From Sphingopyxis sp. LK2115 (GTDB taxonomy: Bacteria > Pseudomonadota > Alphaproteobacteria > Sphingomonadales > Sphingomonadaceae), in NCBI RefSeq assembly GCF_014595975.1, contig NZ_JABWGQ010000036.1, forward strand, positions 62,001 to 126,000: a stretch of 64,000 nt of DNA, given 5' to 3'. Positions 37,593 to 46,251 of the stretch are shown here, in pieces. Numbering within the stretch: the stretch's first letter is position 1; each line of letters opens with the position of its first letter. The position numbers and the translations under genes were made by a program. The notes beneath the pieces are model-generated. The model worked only from the letters and a program-made list of their open reading frames with translations, did no database searches and was not told the origin of the DNA.

Positions 37593-38968
37593 GGCGCGTC
37601 TCCGCGCGAGGCGCGGTCGCGTGCCGACAGATGTTCCTGCGGCATCGGCGCGGTCTGCCCCGGATAGCGACCCGATCGGGGCTCCATCGTCGCGAGATCC
37701 CACTCGGCGTCGACAAAGGGCGCGCGCACCGGCGGCTTGACCGCGGGATAGGCGCTCACTTGTTTCTCGTCGTCGATGATCGCGCCGCGCCCTTCGGCCA
37801 CGAAGAAAATTATGCGGAGCTCTTCGGCATCGCGCGCCCACGGCCGCGCGCCCACGGTCGCGAGCACCGACGTCTCGACGTCGCGCGTCGGCAGGATATG
37901 GTAACCCTCGACCGGCGCGAGCGGCGCCTTTGCGCGGATCAGCGCGGCGCGCGTCTCGCCATAGCGGCCGAATTCGGGCAGCGGCCGGCCGTGGCGATCG
38001 ACCGCCAGATTGTCCTTGCCATAATAGTCGAGGTCGCCGTCGCCGCCAAGCATCAGAAAGGGCAAGCCGTCGTCGGTGTCGTTGCCGCCGCGCATCACAT
38101 TGCCGATCGCGGTGATCTGTCCCGTGACATAGTCGCGCCCGGTCCATTCGAGGTTCATCAGATTGTAATGCACCGCGCGATGTTTGGGGTTGTAGATCAG
38201 ATTGTTGACCATCAGCACCTGCGCGCCGCCCTTTACCAGCGGCGCGCGCTCGACATTATGCGCCCAGACATTGCGGTAAAAGACGATGCCGGTGGCATTG
38301 TCGTGGATCAGCGACCCCTTGCTGTGCTCGCCCTTGGGGTGGCTCGCATCGGCAAGCCCCTCGGCGGCGAGATTGTTCGAGAAGGTGATGTTGCGGCTCG
38401 TGCCCGCTCGCCATTCCTCGACGCTCTCGCCGGTGAAGCGCGGGCCCGACGCCGACATATTTTCGTCGATCGCCCACAGGAAGGTGCAATGATCGACGAT
38501 GACATTGCGCGCGGCGACGGTTGAAAAGGCGTCGGTTTCCCACCCGCTGCGCTTCGGCTGACCATCGACGCCGGTATAGACGCGCAGGTGGCGCAGGATG
38601 ACGTCGTGCGTCTTCACGTCGATGCCGGTGCGGATCAGCGTGATGCCGGGACCGGGGGCGGTTTGCCCCGCGATCGTCAGATAGGGATGTTTGATCTCGA
38701 TGGGCCGACGCCCCATGTCGATCACGCCGCCGACCTCGAACACGATGATGCGCGGTCCCGGCGTGTCGATCGCGGCCTTCAGCGACCCCGGCCCGTCGGC
38801 GGCCAGCGTGGTGACGCGCAGGATCTTGCCGCCGCGCCCGCCGGGGGTTTCGGCGGCCGGTCCGACCGCGCCGGGGAAGGCGCGCGCCGCCGCTTCGGCT
38901 GCAGCAAGCGGCGCACAGGGCAGCGCTAAGGTCAGAAAAAGCGCGGCTATCCACGGGGTCGGGCGCAT
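37589..38968 (-). CDS. Secreted PL1-family pectate lyase
   Basis: Right-handed beta-helix polysaccharide lyase that cleaves polygalacturonate by beta-elimination, releasing unsaturated uronides. It has 459 residues with a signal peptide (WIAALFLTLALPCAPLAAAE). The Pel motifs are VIVDHCTFLWAIDENMS and NITFSNNLAAEGL, and the C-terminal part is beta-helix-like. The start ATG 38968 is placed by GAGGGAGAG just upstream; ATG 38983 is possible. It heads the pectate lyase-cupin-esterase operon under the operator at 39026. Confidence 0.88.
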   Translation of the reverse strand: MRPTPWIAALFLTLALPCAPLAAAEAAARAFPGAVGPAAETPGGRGGKILRVTTLAADGPGSLKAAIDTPGPRIIVFEVGGVIDMGRRPIEIKHPYLTIAGQTAPGPGITLIRTGIDVKTHDVILRHLRVYTGVDGQPKRSGWETDAFSTVAARNVIVDHCTFLWAIDENMSASGPRFTGESVEEWRAGTSRNITFSNNLAAEGLADASHPKGEHSKGSLIHDNATGIVFYRNVWAHNVERAPLVKGGAQVLMVNNLIYNPKHRAVHYNLMNLEWTGRDYVTGQITAIGNVMRGGNDTDDGLPFLMLGGDGDLDYYGKDNLAVDRHGRPLPEFGRYGETRAALIRAKAPLAPVEGYHILPTRDVETSVLATVGARPWARDAEELRIIFFVAEGRGAIIDDEKQVSAYPAVKPPVRAPFVDAEWDLATMEPRSGRYPGQTAPMPQEHLSARDRASRGDAP

Positions 38969-39025
38969 AATTCTCTCCCTCATTCTTTGGGTCTTGACAG
39001 GGCGTCGCCTATCCTTCAATCTTTC

Positions 39026-39039
39026 TGACACCGGTTACC
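39026..39039. promoter_or_regulatory. Putative LacI operator (pectate lyase promoter)
   Basis: TGACACCGGTTACC, identical to the site at 32151. It begins 58 bases upstream of the pectate lyase start codon, in the divergent promoter region shared with the TonB-dependent receptor. Confidence 0.7.
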
Positions 39040-39169
39040 CCAATCGGTCAACGAGAAAATGTTTCCAAAGGAGAGGCTTTGATCGGGGCGGCGGCGACGA
39101 CGCGCGCACCCTTATCGCTCTCTGACAATCAACAGACAGGGTGGCGCGCCGCGTCATTTTGTCGAACGA

Positions 39170-39183
39170 AGTAACCGGTGTCA
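39170..39183. promoter_or_regulatory. Putative LacI operator (TonB-receptor promoter)
   Basis: AGTAACCGGTGTCA reads TGACACCGGTTACT on the other strand, one base from the 32151 and 39026 sites. It ends 45 bases before the receptor start at 39229. Confidence 0.68.
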
Positions 39184-39228
39184 TTCCTTGTGCGAGCGAG
39201 GATGCGGGGCGATTAAGGGAGGATGAAA

Positions 39229-42054
39229 ATGTCGATTCAAGCAATGCGGAGCGTTCGCACTTTGACCCGGCTGGCGTGCGGAGCCTCGCTTGCCGTGCTG
39301 GCGGCGTCGCCCGCCTGGGCGCAGGAAGCCGCCACCGGCGAAGACGCGGTTGCGAGCGAAGACGAGATCATCGTCACCGGCTTTCGCGCCTCGCTCGACA
39401 AGGCGCTCGACGTAAAGCGCGAATCGGTTGCGGCGGTCGATGCGATCGTTGCCGAAGACATCGCCAAATTCCCGGACCAGAACCTTGCCGAATCGCTTCA
39501 GCGCATTCCCGGGATCACGATCCAGCGCGACGGCGGCGAAGGCCGTGCGATCACGGTGCGCGGGCTTGGTTCGCAATTCACCCGCGTTCGCGTCAACGGG
39601 CTCGAAACCGTCGCCACATCGACCGACGGCGCGTCGGCGAATCGCGACCGCGCCTTCGACTTCAATGTTTTTGCGTCCGAACTCTTTACCTCCATCGTTG
39701 TCCACAAGACCGCCTCCGCCGAACTCGACGAAGGCTCGCTCGGCGCCGTCGTCGACCTCAACACGGGCAATCCGCTCGGCGGCCGTTCGGGCTTCTCTGG
39801 CGCGCTGTCGGCGCAGGGCAGCTATAACGACCTGTCGGACAAGGTCGGTCCGCGCATTGCCGGGCTGCTCAGCTGGGTGAATGATGCGGGCACCTTCGGC
39901 GTTTCGGTCTCGGCCGCCTATTCGGATCAGAAGACGCTGGAACTTGGCAACAACACGGTTCGCTGGGCGCAGGCGCGTTTCGATTCGGTCGATGGCACGC
40001 CTTGCTTCACCACCGCCAATTCGGGCGGCACCTATGTGCCGAGCGCCGCTTGCAACGAAGTCGCGCTGGCGTTCCATCCGCGCATTCCGCGCTACGGCGA
40101 AATCGCCCACGACAAGCAGCGGCTGGGCCTGACCGGATCGGTGCAATTTGCACCGACCGATGCGACCAAGATTTCGCTCGACGCGCTCTATTCGAAGTTC
40201 AAGCATGAACGCCGCGAGCAATGGGCCGAAGTGCTGCTGCGCAGCAACGAGCGCTCGATCAACGTCAGCGATTACGAGATCGACGCGAACAACAACCTGA
40301 TTTCGGCAACGCTCGACGATGCCTGGGTGCGCACCGAACATTATCTGCGCAAGGCCGAAACCGAATTCTATCAGATCGGCGGCAGCTGGGACCAGGACGT
40401 CGGGGACAGCTTCCGCTTCACCCTGCTCGGTGGTTTCTCGAAGTCGACCGCGTCGATCCCGCTCGAAACGACGATCGTTTTCGACGATCGCGACGCGCAG
40501 GATTATCGCTATGACTATAGCGACATGGGCCGCCCGCTGCTCAGCTTCGGCACCAGCGTCACCGATCCGGCCAATTTCCAGCTCGCCGAGATCCGCGACC
40601 GCCCGTCGGAGGTCGAAAACAAGTTCCGCACCGTCCAGCTGCGCACCGAATGGGACGTCAGCGAGGATTTCACCGTCAAGGCGGGGGGCGTCTATCGCCG
40701 CTTCGACTTCGCGAGCGTCGCCTTCACGCGCGATACGGTGGTGTGCGGCAATGGCGGCGTCGATCGTGTGCTTGGCACAATCACCTGTTCGCCGTCGAGC
40801 GCGTTCGGCCCGTCGGCCGTCTATGGCTTTGCCGTAACTCCGGCGCTTTCGCAGCTGTTCCGGCTGGGCAAGGCAGGGCAGCCGGCGGGGACGACGACCG
40901 AATGGCTGGTGCCCAATCTCGACGCCGCGACCGATTTCACCGGTCTGTACAATCGCACCCCGGCGCTTGACGCGGGCAATAACCGCTCGGTGCGCGAAGA
41001 GGTGAAGGGCGCTTATCTGCAATTCGATGCAAAGGGCGAACTCGGCGGGCTGCGCTATGCGCTCAACGCCGGGGTGCGTTATGTCCATACCGACCAGACG
41101 TCGAGCGGTCTTTCCAGCGGCACGGCCGTGACGGTCGAGCGCGGCTACGAGGATTGGCTGCCGTCGGTGAACCTTGCGCTGTTCCCGCACGACGACATCA
41201 TCATCCGCGCGGCGGTGGCCGATGTGATGACGCGCCCGACGCTTGGCAATCTGACCCCCGGCGGAACGGTCGACGGGTTCAACTATCGCATCAATTACGG
41301 CAACCCCTTCCTCGACCCGTTCCGTGCGACGGCCTATGACATTGCGTTCGAATGGTATTTCGCGCCGCAGTCGATCTTTTCGGTCGCGCTGTTCAAAAAG
41401 GATGTCGCGAGCTTCCCGGTGTCGACGACGTCGAGCGGCACCTTTGCCTCGACCGGACTGCCACTGTCGGTCATCCCGCCGAGCAGCCCCGCCGCGATCA
41501 ATCCGGAAGGGCAGCTGTGGACGATCAATTCGATCGGCAACGGCGAAGGCGCGAGCCTCAAGGGCGTCGAGGTGTCGCTGCAGGCGCCGTTCAGGTTCCT
41601 GCCGGGCTTCCTGTCCAATTTCGGCGGGATCGTGAACGCCACCTTTGTCGATTCCGATGCCGACTATAGCGTCAGCGGCCCGGCGATCGTCCCCGGCGGC
41701 GCCCTTCAGGGCACCACCCGCACCAGCACATTGTTCGGCCTGTCGAAGCGCGCATTCAACGGCACGCTCTACTATGACGACGGCAAGTTCAGCGCACGCG
41801 GATCGATCAGCTACCGCAGCCGCTATGTCGACGCCAACAGTGGCACCGGCAATATCTTCGAGGGCTATGGTTCGACGATCAACGTCGATGCGTCGATGCG
41901 CTATGCGATCACCGACAATATCGAGATTTCGGTCGAAGGGATCAATCTGACCGACGAATATCGGTATCGTTTCACCGATTTCGATGCCGACCGCAATTAT
42001 GAGAACAACCACTTCGGCCGCACCTTCCTCTTCGGTGCGCGCGTCAAGATCTGA
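39229..42054 (+). CDS. TonB-dependent receptor of the Xanthomonas/Caulobacter type
   Basis: A 941-residue outer-membrane receptor that probably imports pectic oligosaccharides. A signal peptide (LAVLAASPAWAQ) is followed by the TonB-box/plug region DEIIVTGFRASLDKALDVKR, FPDQNLAESLQRIPGI and RGLGSQFTRVRVNG, and a 22-strand barrel ending FGRTFLFGARVKI. The AGGGAGG sequence (39216-39222) spaces properly for ATG 39229 and not for ATG 39223. It is divergent from the pectate lyase and followed by GH43. Confidence 0.92.
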   Translation: MSIQAMRSVRTLTRLACGASLAVLAASPAWAQEAATGEDAVASEDEIIVTGFRASLDKALDVKRESVAAVDAIVAEDIAKFPDQNLAESLQRIPGITIQRDGGEGRAITVRGLGSQFTRVRVNGLETVATSTDGASANRDRAFDFNVFASELFTSIVVHKTASAELDEGSLGAVVDLNTGNPLGGRSGFSGALSAQGSYNDLSDKVGPRIAGLLSWVNDAGTFGVSVSAAYSDQKTLELGNNTVRWAQARFDSVDGTPCFTTANSGGTYVPSAACNEVALAFHPRIPRYGEIAHDKQRLGLTGSVQFAPTDATKISLDALYSKFKHERREQWAEVLLRSNERSINVSDYEIDANNNLISATLDDAWVRTEHYLRKAETEFYQIGGSWDQDVGDSFRFTLLGGFSKSTASIPLETTIVFDDRDAQDYRYDYSDMGRPLLSFGTSVTDPANFQLAEIRDRPSEVENKFRTVQLRTEWDVSEDFTVKAGGVYRRFDFASVAFTRDTVVCGNGGVDRVLGTITCSPSSAFGPSAVYGFAVTPALSQLFRLGKAGQPAGTTTEWLVPNLDAATDFTGLYNRTPALDAGNNRSVREEVKGAYLQFDAKGELGGLRYALNAGVRYVHTDQTSSGLSSGTAVTVERGYEDWLPSVNLALFPHDDIIIRAAVADVMTRPTLGNLTPGGTVDGFNYRINYGNPFLDPFRATAYDIAFEWYFAPQSIFSVALFKKDVASFPVSTTSSGTFASTGLPLSVIPPSSPAAINPEGQLWTINSIGNGEGASLKGVEVSLQAPFRFLPGFLSNFGGIVNATFVDSDADYSVSGPAIVPGGALQGTTRTSTLFGLSKRAFNGTLYYDDGKFSARGSISYRSRYVDANSGTGNIFEGYGSTINVDASMRYAITDNIEISVEGINLTDEYRYRFTDFDADRNYENNHFGRTFLFGARVKI

Positions 42055-42074
42055 CGTTAAATGGTCGTCCCGGA

Positions 42075-42116
42075 AAAGGTCCGGCCTGCGTTCGCAAGGG
42101 CCGGGCCTTTTTCTTT
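42075..42116 (+). terminator. Hairpin terminator after the TonB-dependent receptor
   Basis: AAAGGTCCGGCC (42075-42086) pairs with GGCCGGGCCTTT (42099-42110) with one G-U pair, followed by T-rich TTCTTT. It lies between the receptor gene and GH43 and may attenuate rather than stop transcription into GH43. Confidence 0.65.
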
Positions 42117-42131
42117 GCAAGGGAGAGGCGC

Positions 42132-43745
42132 GTGACGGGTCGCCGCAAGATGCTCAAACTGGCCGGGACCGGCCTTCTCGCGACAGGCCTTTCGGGTTTC
42201 GCGGCGCCCGCCGTTCTGGGGCGATCGGCTCCGGCGCCCGCGGGTCCGGCGCCGGCCTGGGCCAAAGGCTTTGACGGTCAGCGCATCGCCGACCTTGGCG
42301 ACGGGCGCTTCCTCAATCCGATCATGGCGGGCGATCATCCCGATCCGTCGATCCTGAAGGACGGCGCCGATTATTATATGACCTTTTCGACCTTCGACAG
42401 CTATCCGGGGCTGGTCATCTGGCATTCGCGCGACCTGGTGAACTGGCGGCCGATCGGCCCCGCGCTGCACCGGAATATCGGCTCGGTCTGGGCGCCCGAA
42501 CTGGTGAAGCACGAGGGGCGCTTTTATCTGTATATCCCCACCAAGGGTCCGAACACGAGCTGGGTGATCTGGGCCGACCGGATCGAGGGACCGTGGAGCG
42601 ATCCCGTCGATCTGAACCTGCCCAACCATATCGACCCCGGCCATGCGGTCGGCGAAGATGGGTCGCGCTGGCTGTTTTTGTCGGGCGGTGACCGCGTGCG
42701 CCTGTCGGACGACGGCCTCGAACGCATCGGCCAGCCCGAACATGTCTATGACCCGTGGCGCTACCCCGCCGACTGGGTGGTCGAAGGATTCGCGCCCGAA
42801 GGGCCAAAGATCACACGGCATGGCGACTATTATTACATGATCACCGCGGTGGGCGGCACGGCGGGGCCGCCGACGGGGCATATGGTCATTGCGGCACGCT
42901 CGAAATCGATCCACGGGCCGTGGGAAAATTGCCCGGCGAACCCGCTCGTGCGCACGCGCTCGGCCAGCGAAAAATGGTGGTCGCGCGGCCATGCCACGCT
43001 CGTCGAGGGGCCGGCGGGCGACTGGTGGGCGGTCTATCACGGATATGAAAATGGTTTCTGGACCCTGGGGCGGCAGGCCTTGCTCGATCCGGTCGAATGG
43101 ACCGCCGACGGCTGGCTGCGCATGACCGGCGGCGACCTGTCGCAACCAATCGCCAAGCCAAAGGGCGGGACGGTCGCGGGTCCGCACGGCATGGCGCTGT
43201 CGGACGATTTTTCATCGCTCGCGCTCGGCGCCAAATGGAACTTCTTCAAACCTGCGCCGGACGAACATCGCCGCGCGCGCGTTCAGGATGGCGCGCTGGT
43301 GCTGGCGGCGCGCGGCTCGGCGCCCGCCGACTCATCGCCCCTGCTGCTCATCGCGGGTGACCAGGCCTACCGCTTTGAATGCGATATCGAAGTCGCCCCC
43401 GGCGGCACGGCCGGGCTGATCCTCTTTTACGACGAAAAACTCTATTGCGGGCTCGGCTTCGACGGCGACCGTTTCGTGACGCATCAATATGGTATCGAAC
43501 GCGCGCGTCCGGCCAATCCGCATGGCCGAACGATGCGGATGCGCGTCACGAATGACCGGCATATCGTCACTTATGACACGAGCGGCGACGGCGGAAAAAC
43601 CTGGGTGCGTTTCGATCGCGGCATGGAGGTGTCGGGATACCACCATAATGTGCGCGGGGGCTTTCTGATGCTGCGCCCCGGACTTTATTCAGCGGGCGTG
43701 GGCGAGGCGCGCTTTCGCAATTTCCGCTTTGCGGCGTTGGCGTAG
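42132..43745 (+). CDS. Exported glycoside hydrolase family 43 protein
   Basis: A 537-residue GH43 enzyme with a Tat-like signal (TGRRKMLKLAGTGLLATG). The five-bladed propeller carries the catalytic base in GDHPDPSILKDG (about residue 67) and the acid Glu in VVEGFAPEGPKI (about residue 220). The C-terminal half (about 355-535) is a beta-sandwich of the GH43 C2 type. Start GTG 42132 follows GGGAGAGG. Likely arabinan or xylan side-chain cleavage, by family. Confidence 0.85.
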   Translation: MTGRRKMLKLAGTGLLATGLSGFAAPAVLGRSAPAPAGPAPAWAKGFDGQRIADLGDGRFLNPIMAGDHPDPSILKDGADYYMTFSTFDSYPGLVIWHSRDLVNWRPIGPALHRNIGSVWAPELVKHEGRFYLYIPTKGPNTSWVIWADRIEGPWSDPVDLNLPNHIDPGHAVGEDGSRWLFLSGGDRVRLSDDGLERIGQPEHVYDPWRYPADWVVEGFAPEGPKITRHGDYYYMITAVGGTAGPPTGHMVIAARSKSIHGPWENCPANPLVRTRSASEKWWSRGHATLVEGPAGDWWAVYHGYENGFWTLGRQALLDPVEWTADGWLRMTGGDLSQPIAKPKGGTVAGPHGMALSDDFSSLALGAKWNFFKPAPDEHRRARVQDGALVLAARGSAPADSSPLLLIAGDQAYRFECDIEVAPGGTAGLILFYDEKLYCGLGFDGDRFVTHQYGIERARPANPHGRTMRMRVTNDRHIVTYDTSGDGGKTWVRFDRGMEVSGYHHNVRGGFLMLRPGLYSAGVGEARFRNFRFAALA

Positions 43746-43765
43746 GGGTTTGGTTCGCGCAAAGG

Positions 43766-43891
43766 CGCAAAGGCAAAAAAGGGGCGGCGCCGTGACACCG
43801 ACCCCGCACGCCGCCGGTGCGAAGCGCATCGTCGGGCCGCCTGCTGCGACGGCTTGTCCCGAAATCTGCGCCGCCCCCTTTGTGGCTTTGC
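43766..43891. repeat. Long imperfect inverted repeat between convergent genes
   Basis: AAAGGGGCGGCGC (43778-43790) pairs with GCGCCGCCCCCTTT (43868-43881), and the flanks CGCAAAGGC and GGCTTTGCG extend the pairing, with about a 77-base loop. It fills the gap between the GH43 and uxaA stops and could end transcription from both sides. The loop holds no gene I can see. Confidence 0.55.
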
Positions 43892-43903
43892 GTGAAATGC
43901 CGA

Positions 43904-45382
43904 TTATAGCGTCACGCCCGATTTCCAGATCGCGATGTCGCGCTCCTCCTTTGTCTCGGCTTTTGCAGGGGCCCCCGATGCGGTGGCCGTAATCAGGTCG
44001 AGCAAGGCATCGGCCGCGCCATCAAATCCCGCGTCGAGCACGGTCCCCGCATCGAAGTCGATCCACCCCGCCTTGCGCTCGGCCAGCGCACTGTTCGACG
44101 CGATCTTCAGCGTCGGCGCCGGGAAGCCGAGCGGGGTGCCGCGGCCGGTAGTGAACAGAATGATCGTCGCCCCTGCCGCGGTCAGGGCGGTCGAGGAAAC
44201 GGCGTCGTTGCCGGGCGCCTCCAGAAGGGTCAGGCCGGGCAGGCGCGCCTCGCCGCCATAGCGCTGCACGTCGACAAGCGGTGCCCGCCCTCCCTTTTGC
44301 ACCGCGCCAAGCGATTTTTCCTCCAGGGTCGTGATCCCGCCCGCGATATTGCCGGGCGACGGATTCTCGCTCACCGGCTCGCCGTGGCGAATGAAATAGT
44401 CTTTGAAGTCGCGGATCAGCGCAACCGCATCGTCGAACACCGCGCGCGACACCGCGCGGTCCATCAATATCTGTTCGGCGCCGAAAATCTCTGGAATCTC
44501 GGTCAGCACGACCTTGCCGCCCGCCGCCGCGACGACATCGGCCATGCGCCCGACGAGCGGATTGGCGGTGAGGCCCGAGAGGCCGTCCGATCCGCCGCAT
44601 TTGACCCCCAGCACCAGCCGCGACAGCGGCACGTCGGTTCGCGGCGTGTCGCCGCAGCCATCAACCAGCTCGTCGACCAGCGCCAGGCATGCGGCTTCGT
44701 CATCCTCGACCGCTTGCGCGGACAAAGTACGGATATGCCCGCGGCGGTCGGCGGGAATCAGGTCGACCAGGGCGCCGAGCCGGTTGCTCTCGCACCCCAG
44801 CCCGACGATCAGCACCCCGCCGGCATTGGGATGCTGCGCGAGCGCGGCGATCAGCGCGCGGGTGTGGCCCAGATCGTCGCCGAGTTGCGAGCAACCGAAG
44901 GGATGTTTGAAAGCGTGAATGCCGTCGACGCGGCCAACATGGCGCTGACCCGCAATCCGCGCGACGCGCGTGGCGAGGTTGCCGACGCAGCCGACGGTCG
45001 GCAGCACCCAGATTTCGTTGCGCGTCCCGACGCGGCCGTCGGCGCGGACATAGCCTCGAAAGCCGGGTGTCGAACCGGGGGGAATCGCGCGAACCGGCGG
45101 CGGCGCATAGTGATAATCATCGTCACCGCCGAGCGCCGTCGCCAGATTATGGCTGTGGACATGCTCGCCGGGCGCGATGTCGGCCAGCGCGATGCCGATC
45201 GGAAGACCATATTTGATCACTGCCGTGCCGCGCCCGATAGCGGCGAGAGCGACCTTGTGCCCGCGTGCAATGGGCGCGGCGGCGCGAAGGTCGGCGCCCG
45301 CGAGGATCGGCTGGCCCGGCGCAATGTCGGCGATCGCGGTCGCCACATTGTCGCCGCCAGCGATACGGATCGCGCAATTCAT
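43904..45382 (-). CDS. uxaA: Altronate dehydratase (UxaA)
   Basis: Converts D-altronate to KDG in galacturonate catabolism. A 492-residue protein with an N-terminal SAF-like domain (about 1-75) and the UxaA/altronate dehydratase domain showing GYVRADGRVGTRNEIWVLPT, HPFGCSQLGDD and KCGGSDGLSGLTANPLVG. The start MNCAIRIAGG at 45382 is preferred to an upstream ATG at 45406, because the putative operator at 45401-45414 lies there. It is divergent from the hydratase-transporter-uxaC operon. Confidence 0.93.
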   Translation of the reverse strand: MNCAIRIAGGDNVATAIADIAPGQPILAGADLRAAAPIARGHKVALAAIGRGTAVIKYGLPIGIALADIAPGEHVHSHNLATALGGDDDYHYAPPPVRAIPPGSTPGFRGYVRADGRVGTRNEIWVLPTVGCVGNLATRVARIAGQRHVGRVDGIHAFKHPFGCSQLGDDLGHTRALIAALAQHPNAGGVLIVGLGCESNRLGALVDLIPADRRGHIRTLSAQAVEDDEAACLALVDELVDGCGDTPRTDVPLSRLVLGVKCGGSDGLSGLTANPLVGRMADVVAAAGGKVVLTEIPEIFGAEQILMDRAVSRAVFDDAVALIRDFKDYFIRHGEPVSENPSPGNIAGGITTLEEKSLGAVQKGGRAPLVDVQRYGGEARLPGLTLLEAPGNDAVSSTALTAAGATIILFTTGRGTPLGFPAPTLKIASNSALAERKAGWIDFDAGTVLDAGFDGAADALLDLITATASGAPAKAETKEERDIAIWKSGVTL

Positions 45383-45400
45383 CGGATATTCGCTTGCCTT

Positions 45401-45414
45401 TGACACCGGTGTCT
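45401..45414. promoter_or_regulatory. Putative LacI operator (divergent uxaA / hydratase operon)
   Basis: TGACACCGGTGTCT, one base from the symmetric consensus TGACACCGGTGTCA. It lies 18 bases upstream of the uxaA start and 26 bases upstream of the opposite gene, so it could control both. Confidence 0.72.
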
Positions 45415-45440
45415 CTTACACCGCTTCGCGGAAGAGGGAA

Positions 45441-46232
45441 ATGAGAAAGATGGCGGCTATCAGCGATCCGGAAAATGTGGCGCGCAAATTAATCGACGCG
45501 CGTGCGGGAAAGACACCGCTTACCGTCTATCCCGGTGCGATGCCGCAAACGATGGCGGAGGCCTATGCGATTCAGGATCGGGCGATTGCGCTCGACGGGC
45601 GGCGCGTCGGCGGATGGAAGGTCGGACGAATCGCGCCCGAGCTCGTCGACCGCTTCGGCGGCAACCGCCTGACCGGCCCGATCTTTGCCGATGAAATCGT
45701 CGATAGCGCCGCCGACCCGGCGATGCCCGTCTATGCCGACGGTTTCGCAGCGGCCGAGGCCGAGGTGCTGCTCTGTTTCGGCGATGTCGGCGCGCGCGAT
45801 TATGACATCGACAGCGTCAAGCAGTGCATCGTGGATGTCCGCACGGGGATCGAGATCGCGAGTTCCCCCTTTCCCGAAATCAACCGGCACGGCCCCGCGG
45901 TGACGGCGTCCGACTATGGCAATAACAAGGGGCTGATCATCGGTCCGTCGATCCCCGACTGGCAGGACGCCGACCTTATCCATATGCCCGTCGAGATGTT
46001 CATCGATGGTGCGCCCGTCGGCGCCGCGACGATGGAGGCTATGCTCGACGGCCCGTTCGGATCGGCGCTGTTCCTGATCGGCATCTTGCGGGCGCGCGGC
46101 ATTGCGATCGCGCCGGGCACCTGGGTGTCGGCGGGGGCGATCACGGGGATTCACGAGGTCCGGCCCGGCCAGCGGGCCGAGGCGCTGTTCGACGGAAACA
46201 TCCGCGTCGGCTGCACAATCACAAGCTATTAG
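45441..46232 (+). CDS. 2-keto-4-pentenoate hydratase-family protein
   Basis: A 263-residue protein of the MhpD/2-keto-4-pentenoate hydratase family, fold related to fumarylacetoacetate hydrolase. The motifs are GGWKVGRIAPELVDRFGG and FAAAEAEVLLCFG (metal-binding acids), and GIHEVRPGQRAEALFDG ends the domain. The usual substrates are products of aromatic ring cleavage, so its role in a uronate operon is unclear. Start ATG 45441 or 45450 (closer ribosome-binding site for neither). It is first in the operon with the transporter, uxaC and the oxidoreductase. Confidence 0.78.
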   Translation: MRKMAAISDPENVARKLIDARAGKTPLTVYPGAMPQTMAEAYAIQDRAIALDGRRVGGWKVGRIAPELVDRFGGNRLTGPIFADEIVDSAADPAMPVYADGFAAAEAEVLLCFGDVGARDYDIDSVKQCIVDVRTGIEIASSPFPEINRHGPAVTASDYGNNKGLIIGPSIPDWQDADLIHMPVEMFIDGAPVGAATMEAMLDGPFGSALFLIGILRARGIAIAPGTWVSAGAITGIHEVRPGQRAEALFDGNIRVGCTITSY

Positions 46233-46251
46233 AAGCAAAGAACGGGAGAGG

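Noticed and set aside
39181-42120. 979-codon open frame antisense to the TonB-dependent receptor
   Set aside because: It is a GC-rich shadow of the receptor: biased Arg/Ala/Gly composition, no family motifs, and the receptor frame has all the expected ones.
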